A stretch of 60,000 bases of DNA. Origin: Symbiodinium natans (lineage: Eukaryota > Sar > Dinophyceae > Suessiales > Symbiodiniaceae). The stretch spans positions 523,001 to 583,000 of the forward strand of contig CAJNDS010002068.1 in NCBI GenBank assembly GCA_905221605.1. Reading direction: 5' to 3'. Under the pieces are notes generated by a model. It was not told the origin of the DNA, ran no database searches, and saw nothing but the letters and a program-made list of their open reading frames with translations. The translations under genes and the position numbers were made by a program. This document shows positions 54,877-60,000 of this stretch, one piece after another (position 1 is the stretch's first letter; the number at the start of each line of letters is the position of its first letter).

Positions 54877-55013
54877 CGCAGATTCTCGAAGAGCGAGGCA
54901 TGCTGCAGCGCCTGTATGGCCAACCGCTCCTCGAGATGAACAGGACATTTGGGTGGTGTTGGGTGAGGTTTGGTCAGTTTGGTCCCAAGCCCCTTCGCAA
55001 ATCGACTTGCTAG
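54877..55013 (+). CDS. Probable exon, unknown gene
   Basis: After cgactgcgcag the + frame reads ILEERGMLQRLYGQPLLEMN, then RTFGWCWVRFGQFGPKPLRK, and stops at 55011-55013. The first half is the more protein-like; the rest may be read-through into intron. Confidence 0.35.
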
Positions 55014-55435
55014 CTGCTAAGCTCTCAACCCCAGTCCGAGGTGGGACCCGCAAAAGTCCTACCTGGACGAGGTCGTGGGCTTCTCCTTGGCAGCTGCAGG
55101 GTTGCAAATGGTTCTCCAACCTCTGACCCCGTTTGGGTACTCAGATTCAGGGTTTAGGGTTTCGGGTTATTTAGAGCTTAAGGTTTAGGTCGAATTTACG
55201 GCTCTCTAGCATGAAGCGGAATTCGAAGGGACCCGAACACGAACGGTAACGCGCCTTCTCAGGCACGGCCAGAAGCCGTGTAGAGCATGGCCTTAGGAGC
55301 CGAGCTCGTGGCCAGAGGGCGTGGACCCGGCTCGGGGCACGTGTGTGGGATCTCCGCAGAGCTCGTCGTATTTGAGTATAGGGCATCGGGTTTGTGCTCT
55401 CTCACCCTTGGCATAGAATGTCTGAGGCCCTGGGC
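55014..55435. other. Probably intronic; telomere-like cluster
   Basis: gattcagggtttagggtttcgggttatttag (55142-55172) is followed by ttaaggtttagg. The + frame at 55287-55481 is open without a motif. Confidence 0.35.
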
Positions 55436-55560
55436 TTCTACTGGCAGTTCCAGTCGGGCTTTCTGGTGCCCTGGCCTATGAGCTGGCCCCCAGGCGCAAG
55501 GAGAAGGGCATCCTTTTGTTGGGCTCTGACTTAAATGATTCTCGTTTGATGGTGGCTACG
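55436..55560 (+). CDS. Probable exon, unknown gene
   Basis: The + frame reads LLAVPVGLSGALAYELAPRR, then KEKGILLLGSDLNDSRLM. The segment ALAYELAPRRKEKGILL looks like the end of a membrane helix with a basic cytosolic flank. Not recognised. Confidence 0.35.
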
Positions 55561-55739
55561 ATAACAGTTAGGGCTATTACAGTTGCTGTTGGGGTTTAGT
55601 TTCGGGATGCTTCGGGTTGAGAAGCCTGGTCTGGCGAAGCGGGCTAATGCAGTTCATCAGAGGAGGGTCTTTGGAGGGCGTGAATGCTTTGCTTGTGATT
55701 GTTTTTGTATACCTATCTGTCTATCTATCGTCTCTGTGC

Positions 55740-55925
55740 ATCTGAGGCTGCTTTGGCCGCTGACAGCTATGGAGACATTCCTCGAGCTTCAGATCTCATG
55801 GCAATAAAGCCCAGCTCAGGGTGCCCGATGTCCATCTGCAAAAGGCGGAAGGCTGCCGATGACATGCGCAAAGAGCAGCATTCTTGGCAAATCAACTTTT
55901 CCTGCCCACAAGTGGCGAGGTACAG
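55740..55925 (+). CDS. Probable exon, unknown gene
   Basis: The + frame reads AADSYGDIPRASDLMAIKPS, then GCPMSICKRRKAADDMRKEQ. The stretch before it holds a ctatctgtctatctatc tract (about 55710-55728), which may be the intron end. Not recognised. Confidence 0.35.
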
Positions 55926-56114
55926 CTGCTTTGGTCAGCGATAGGTGCAGATCAGGGTTCCATGAGCATGGTGCTAACATTCCACGGAGGCTCAGATTGA
56001 CAAAATGCCCTCTGCACCTAGCGCATCCCCACAAGCGAGCAAAAGGAAGCACGGGAATCTTCGTTCTGTCAAACATGCCCGTTTCGCTGAATTCACGTCT
56101 GAGCTTGCGCATGT

Positions 56115-56221
56115 GAGGATCCTTCCGTGGCCTCGCGTCTGTCGGTACTGGAAGAGGCTTTGCAGGGAAATGCTTGGCGTGCTGTGGGACATGGGGTGTT
56201 TGAGCATCTTGCAGAGGTGCG
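56115..56221 (+). CDS. Probable exon with consensus donor, unknown gene
   Basis: The + frame reads EDPSVASRLSVLEEALQGNA, then WRAVGHGVFEHLAEV, and ends at a strong GTAAGT donor (56222-56227). Another + frame over the same bases is open from 56005 to 56295 but is less protein-like. The next gene starts about 70 bp downstream, so this exon either ends an upstream gene by splicing over it or reads into it. Confidence 0.4.
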
Positions 56222-56291
56222 GTAAGTCTGCGCATGTATGGAAGCGATGGGGCTCGAAACTTCACGAGCAGACAGCTTTCACCGTATTTGG

Positions 56292-57806
56292 ATGAACTCC
56301 TGCGGTGTGATGAGCGCTTGGCTGCACACCCTGGTCTTCCTCCTTCTTCCTGTCGTCTGGTCTTGTGTCGAGGCCGAGAGCACGTGCGGCGACTTTCTCC
56401 AGCTCGGCTTCGCCGTGGGCCAGACCAGCCTTTCCCGGAAAGCACCGGAGGCACTACACACCAGCTCGACCTCCTCCATCTCACATCCGTGGCCACATGC
56501 ACGCGGGAAGGTTCCGGGCCAGTTCGGAACCACCGACGTCGTGCTTGCTTTGCCTCATGGCCCAGCAAACTGGACCTGGCACAATCCCATGGGCCAGTGG
56601 GAAGACATGGTGGCAGGCGGCCCTGTCATCGATGTTGAGAAAAACTTGTACCTAATGACTATGCAGGGTTTGTGGAAGTTCTCACCTTCTGGTGAAGTGC
56701 TGTGGCACTATGATACACCGGGCCGGTCTGACAACGAGCCCTACTTGTCGGGCGACTCTTTGTTTGGAAGCACCACCACGGGTCATGTCTTTGCGGTGGA
56801 CAGGCATACAGGCCAGGAGCTTTGGTCAACTCGGGTGGCAGAAAGAGCGGGAGGGGATGCAGCATATCCGGCCTCCTTAGATGGGGTCTTCGTTGTCCCC
56901 TCTTCTAAGTGGGCAGGCTCTACCGAAGCCCTTCCAGGGGGAAACACAAAGATCTTTGGACTGCACGCTGAAACAGGGGACCAGCTCTGGGAATATCAGT
57001 CCGACCATGTGTTGTGGAATCTGACGCCTCTATTTCCCGATGATGGCACCTTCGTCTATCAGACTGCAGAGGGACATGTGTTTCGCCTCAGCCTACACAA
57101 CGGAACCGTCATCTGGAAGACGGAGTTGGCGAACATGTCCGACACCTTCTCGGATGGTGGGGCAGTGCTCGGCCCCAACAAGATCATCTATACCTGCAGC
57201 AACCTTGAGGGCAGAGGTAAAGTTGGAGAGCGAGGCGTGGTCCGAGCTTTTGGCCTGGAAAAGGGAAACCTCATCTGGGAGCATATTCTCACAGACCCTT
57301 GCTGCACTTTCCCAGCGGTGGGACATGTCAAAGGAGCAGACTCCTTGGCCGTGGTTGTGACCCCCGGGGCGTTTCCGGGTGGCAGCGCGCATGAGCCCGG
57401 CAGCGTGGTGGCCTTGGACGCTGAGACAGGGAGCTTGCTGTGGAGGTTCAACGCTGCTCCGCACATGTCGCTCTTCGCGGCTGGCGATGCCGAGCGTGCC
57501 GCACACCTAGTGCTGCATGGAGTCTCGCCGCATCTGATTCGCCAGGTCTGTCTGCCCGCGCAATGGAGTTCTCCCGCAATCTCAGGTGACGGCGCCGTCT
57601 ACGTCGGCCGGATGGATGGCAAGCTCTACGTCGTGCATGGCGCCTTGACGGGAAGTGAGATTGGAGAGCTGACGAAAGACCCTGAGACCGGTGTTTATGC
57701 ACATGTTCAGACGGTTGGTAGTGCCCCAATCCATGGCGCGCTGGGCTTTGCCGACGGCCTCCTGGGCTACGCAACCTGTGACTCTCTCTACGTCTGGCAA
57801 GCGTGA
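56292..57806 (+). CDS. PQQ-type beta-propeller (quinoprotein-like) protein, secreted or lumenal
   Basis: The frame is open from 56238 (522 codons). I choose the ATG at 56292 (504 aa), or 56310, because it puts the hydrophobic segment WLHTLVFLLLPVVWSCVEA right at the N-terminus as a signal peptide, ending near AES. The body consists of PQQ-repeat blades with the tryptophan-docking pattern AxDxxTGxxLW: FAVDRHTGQELW, GLHAETGDQLW, RLSLHNGTVIW, FGLEKGNLIW and VALDAETGSLLW, plus GGxVYVGxxDGKLYVVxG-like strands at the C-terminus. This is the fold of BamB and of PQQ dehydrogenases. No dehydrogenase catalytic Asp or heme site is evident, so a binding or scaffold role is more likely than an enzyme. The ORF has no introns, unlike the exon clusters around it. 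Asn-X-Ser/Thr sites (NWT, NGT, NMS) fit a secreted route. Confidence 0.85.
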   Translation: MNSCGVMSAWLHTLVFLLLPVVWSCVEAESTCGDFLQLGFAVGQTSLSRKAPEALHTSSTSSISHPWPHARGKVPGQFGTTDVVLALPHGPANWTWHNPMGQWEDMVAGGPVIDVEKNLYLMTMQGLWKFSPSGEVLWHYDTPGRSDNEPYLSGDSLFGSTTTGHVFAVDRHTGQELWSTRVAERAGGDAAYPASLDGVFVVPSSKWAGSTEALPGGNTKIFGLHAETGDQLWEYQSDHVLWNLTPLFPDDGTFVYQTAEGHVFRLSLHNGTVIWKTELANMSDTFSDGGAVLGPNKIIYTCSNLEGRGKVGERGVVRAFGLEKGNLIWEHILTDPCCTFPAVGHVKGADSLAVVVTPGAFPGGSAHEPGSVVALDAETGSLLWRFNAAPHMSLFAAGDAERAAHLVLHGVSPHLIRQVCLPAQWSSPAISGDGAVYVGRMDGKLYVVHGALTGSEIGELTKDPETGVYAHVQTVGSAPIHGALGFADGLLGYATCDSLYVWQA

Positions 57807-58620
57807 GATGTTCTCTGGATCGGATTCCGATTGCTGAGTTTTGCTGGGGCTGTACAACGTCCTAGACGCTGATAGCGTGGAACCAGTGCTGGAGTGCCGG
57901 CTCGGTCTGAAAAAGTTCGCTCATTGCCGGCACAGGGTGCTGAGGGCTTTGAAGAGGCCGCACAGGAATCCCTGTCCCTAAAATCCGAAGCACCAAAATG
58001 TGTCAAGTCCCATCAACTTTGCTGCCTAGGCCGTGGCTGGGGATGCCGGAGGCCATGGAGCGGGAGCGGTCATGGGAGTCCCTAAGCCCCAAGGACCTTA
58101 GGACCTGAGCTGGGAGGTGTCGTTACGTTGGGTACGTTAGGTCTGTGTGATTTTAATGGAACAAATGGTACGTATACTCATAGTAATCAGGGAGAATGAG
58201 AACGACAATGCGTTCACAAACAATAATACAAAAGTGGTTTTAAATATACTAGAATGGCAAGGTGATGACGAAATACGTATGGTTGGTGCGATAGCGGTAC
58301 CTGTGTTTCCATTCACTTTGGCAATTTTCTTGCTTTGTGTTGTTTCCCACTACTAGAATCAAGCTTACGCAGGCACTTGAGACAAACAATGTCTGCATCC
58401 AAGGTGTATTTGCTGAACTCTTCCTGATTGTGCCCAGTTGCGTATGCAATTTATGCATGCCTGTTACACTGGGATACACTGTCAACACACCTCGGTTCCA
58501 TCATCTGAAGAATCCGGCTTGCCTGTGCAGTATTCTCAGCCCCGAATGGACGTGACCAGGACTCCTGATCTAATCTTCCATCTGAGCCTGGAGGATATGC
58601 CCCGAAACCAAGTCCCGTCG
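57807..58620. other. 3' flank of the propeller gene; AT-rich stretch
   Basis: No gene is supported. At 58140-58360 the sequence is AT-richer than its surroundings, and a + frame (58147-58356) is open, ending in a hydrophobic helix-like VPVFPFTLAIFLLCVVSHY. Without a family match or splice evidence I leave it uncalled. Confidence 0.35.
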
Positions 58621-58712
58621 AACTTTGGTGCTCGCAGCCTCGTCCTCGTCGGCAGCAGTGGCAGCGGCAGAAGCTGCCAAGAAGTCCTCGGCAGAGGCCG
58701 GTGTCTCGAAGA
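58621..58712 (+). CDS. Probable exon, Ala/Lys-rich
   Basis: The + frame reads LVLAASSSSAAVAAAEAAKK, then SSAEAGVSKR. The low-complexity Ala/Ser/Lys composition resembles that of the exon at 58970-59060, which suggests one gene with a basic Ala-rich region. A different + frame (58438-58962) is also open. Not recognised. Confidence 0.35.
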
Positions 58713-58969
58713 GGTACCACAAATTATTTCCTCAATCCTCAACTTGTTTACAACCAGGTCGACTTCCTCATTGTTTGGTCGGTCGTGGCAGCTTGAGTGC
58801 CCAGCCCTTCTAGTCTTGGCCACGGCGCCCTCTTTGCTTCCCTATTCCTGGAAAGATTCCGAAACCCTTTCTTACTGCTGGAGCGGCCCCCACATCTCCT
58901 CATTGATCACCTCTCCTACACCCAAGAATCCCCAAAAATCCGATTTCCATTGGGTTCTTTAGCTTTGGG
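58713..58969. other. Probably intronic
   Basis: Lies between two Ala/Lys-rich exon-like pieces. No motif was seen. Confidence 0.3.
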
Positions 58970-59060
58970 TTCAATGTCAGCCCGATTCAAGAAGCCTCCT
59001 GTGGCCACGAAGGCTCGTGCAGCTGCTGAGCGTGCTGCCCAGTTGGCGGCAGCGGTAGGT
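58970..59060 (+). CDS. Probable exon, basic Ala-rich
   Basis: The + frame reads ARFKKPPVATKARAAAERAA, then QLAAAV, followed by a donor-like ggtag|gtgaga. Basic, helical. Not recognised. Confidence 0.4.
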
Positions 59061-59375
59061 GAGAGAGGCGGCCGCGAGCCGAGAGGGGGGGGGGGGGTTG
59101 GTTTAGGGTCGAGGCTGAGGATGCCTCTATGAGGTCTCGACTTGATAAGGCAGAACAACTCTTATGTAGTAAAAAGGTGTACTAAACATCAAAGCTAACC
59201 AAGCCCTCGGATGAGAACTCTTCGATAGCAAGAAGGTTCATGCGCAGCCCTTGGCCCTAGACTTTACAAAAACAGCCTGAAGCTCAAGAAGTCCTTCTCG
59301 GAGCCTGACAAGGGTTCAGGGTGCGGGTTCGAGGATTCAGGGTCAAGGGGCCCTAGCACAGCAAAACAAAGCTAA
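59061..59375. other. Probably intronic
   Basis: A 10-G run (59088-59097) is followed by ttggtttagggtcgagg. A small + piece at about 59277-59312 (LKLKKSFSEPDKG) may be another exon. ttcagggtgcgggttcgaggattcagggtc lies at 59315-59344. Confidence 0.3.
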
Positions 59376-59459
59376 GGGATGCTACAGGGCTACTAAGGAG
59401 GCTGATCTCAAGCAGAACACGAAACCGTCCCAGGCCATGTGGGCGGCAGCTCAGATGTG
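59376..59459 (+). CDS. Probable exon, unknown gene
   Basis: The + frame reads CYRATKEADLKQNTKPSQAM, then WAAAQM, and stops at 59457-59459. Protein-like and helical, possibly the next exon of the Ala/Lys-rich gene. Confidence 0.35.
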
Positions 59460-60000
59460 ATTGCGTTCGCCTCGGAGACAAGGTGTAGGGAAAGTTTAGG
59501 GTTTCGGGTCTCAGGGGTCTAGATTGAAATTGTACCAGTAGGGTTTAGGGCTTAGGGTGAAGTTCTATGGTGGGTTCGCTCTTCATAAGAGTAGCGGGTG
59601 ATGTTCTAAGGGCGCTGTTCCTTCTGGGAGCCTTGATGCTACAAAGCCCTAAACTCCAAAGCCAGACCCGGACGCAGCACCCTAGACCCTAAAACGCACA
59701 TTTCAAGTTGCAGTCCCAAGGCCGCCAGCCCCGAAGATCACAGCCTCATTGCCCCCATCACCTCGACTTCAGGGTGTCGGGATTGGGGGTTTAGAGTTTA
59801 GGAGTTGGGGCTTCGAGTTTAGGGCGCATGAGCATGTGAGGCTGGCCTGGGTGTGGCTGGCGGCTCAGGGGGCGGCGGTGTGGTTTGGGTGTCGGATTTC
59901 GGGGAGTTTAGCGTCTACGATCATAGAGGCGGTGAAGCATACTTCTTGGAGCCGTAGGCTGTGATTTTCCCCCGGACAAACCCCCGAAACCCTGAAGGCT
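59460..60000. other. No supported gene; telomere-like words
   Basis: Contains aagtttagggtttcgggtctcagggg (59491-59516), gtagggtttagggcttaggg (59538-59557), accctagaccctaaaacgc (59680-59698) and gggggtttagagtttaggag (59784-59803). The + frame at 59749-59964 is open without a motif. Confidence 0.45.

Noticed and set aside
56279-57857. - strand and alternative-frame ORFs over the propeller gene
   Set aside because: Shadows of a well-supported + strand gene with repeat-blade motifs.

Overview
The window reads as nuclear DNA of a dinoflagellate. This is inferred from the sequence, with no label to confirm it. The clues are a dinoflagellate-style Ty1/copia element with a methyltransferase-like tail, a 12-nt match to the 3' end of the dinoflagellate spliced leader inside its LTRs, plant-type TTTAGGG telomere-like motifs, very sparse coding sequence, and small exon-like pieces bounded by AG|G acceptors. 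No rRNA, tRNA, CRISPR array or bacterial operon was seen.

Region 1 (1-12.65 kb) is dominated by a complete, young Ty1/copia retrotransposon at 2397-12585. It has 552-bp LTRs that differ at only two positions, a 5-bp target duplication CGTGA, an initiator-Met-tRNA-type primer site and a purine tract. It encodes gag-protease, integrase and reverse transcriptase-RNase H. Two things set it apart: a 551-codon unrecognised ORF lies between protease and integrase, and the pol ORF carries a C-terminal Rossmann-methyltransferase-like module cut by one TGA. The element sits inside one copy of a local ~400-bp direct repeat, and the other copy at ~1.1-1.5 kb is intact.

Region 2 (12.65-28 kb) holds no intact gene that I can support. 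It contains short tandem repeats, a pair of hairpin units, and decayed coding relics: a GH5-like glycoside hydrolase fragment on + (24.9-25.6 kb), an ABC-transporter nucleotide-binding-domain fragment on - (27.3-27.8 kb), and an unrecognised - strand coding-like zone at 18.6-19.4 kb.

Region 3 (28-60 kb) differs in texture. Degenerate telomere-like motifs (CCCTAAA or TTTAGGG with variants such as CCCTGAA, CCCTATGAA, CCCAAAG and CCCCAAAA) appear every one to two kb, between or next to small + strand exon-like pieces. Two genes have better support: a multi-exon gene ending at 39165 whose C-terminal exons resemble ribosome-binding factor A, and an uninterrupted ORF at 56292-57806 for a secreted or lumenal PQQ-type beta-propeller protein. 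Several + strand exon clusters (46.7-47.5, 49.7-56.2 and 58.6-59.5 kb) appear to belong to genes I cannot name. Long simple repeats include a 260-bp TAC array, a 21-G run and a 27-C run.

The strongest candidates for something new are the retroelement with its internal accessory ORF, methyltransferase-like tail and spliced-leader-like LTR motif, and the intronic telomere-like motif field.
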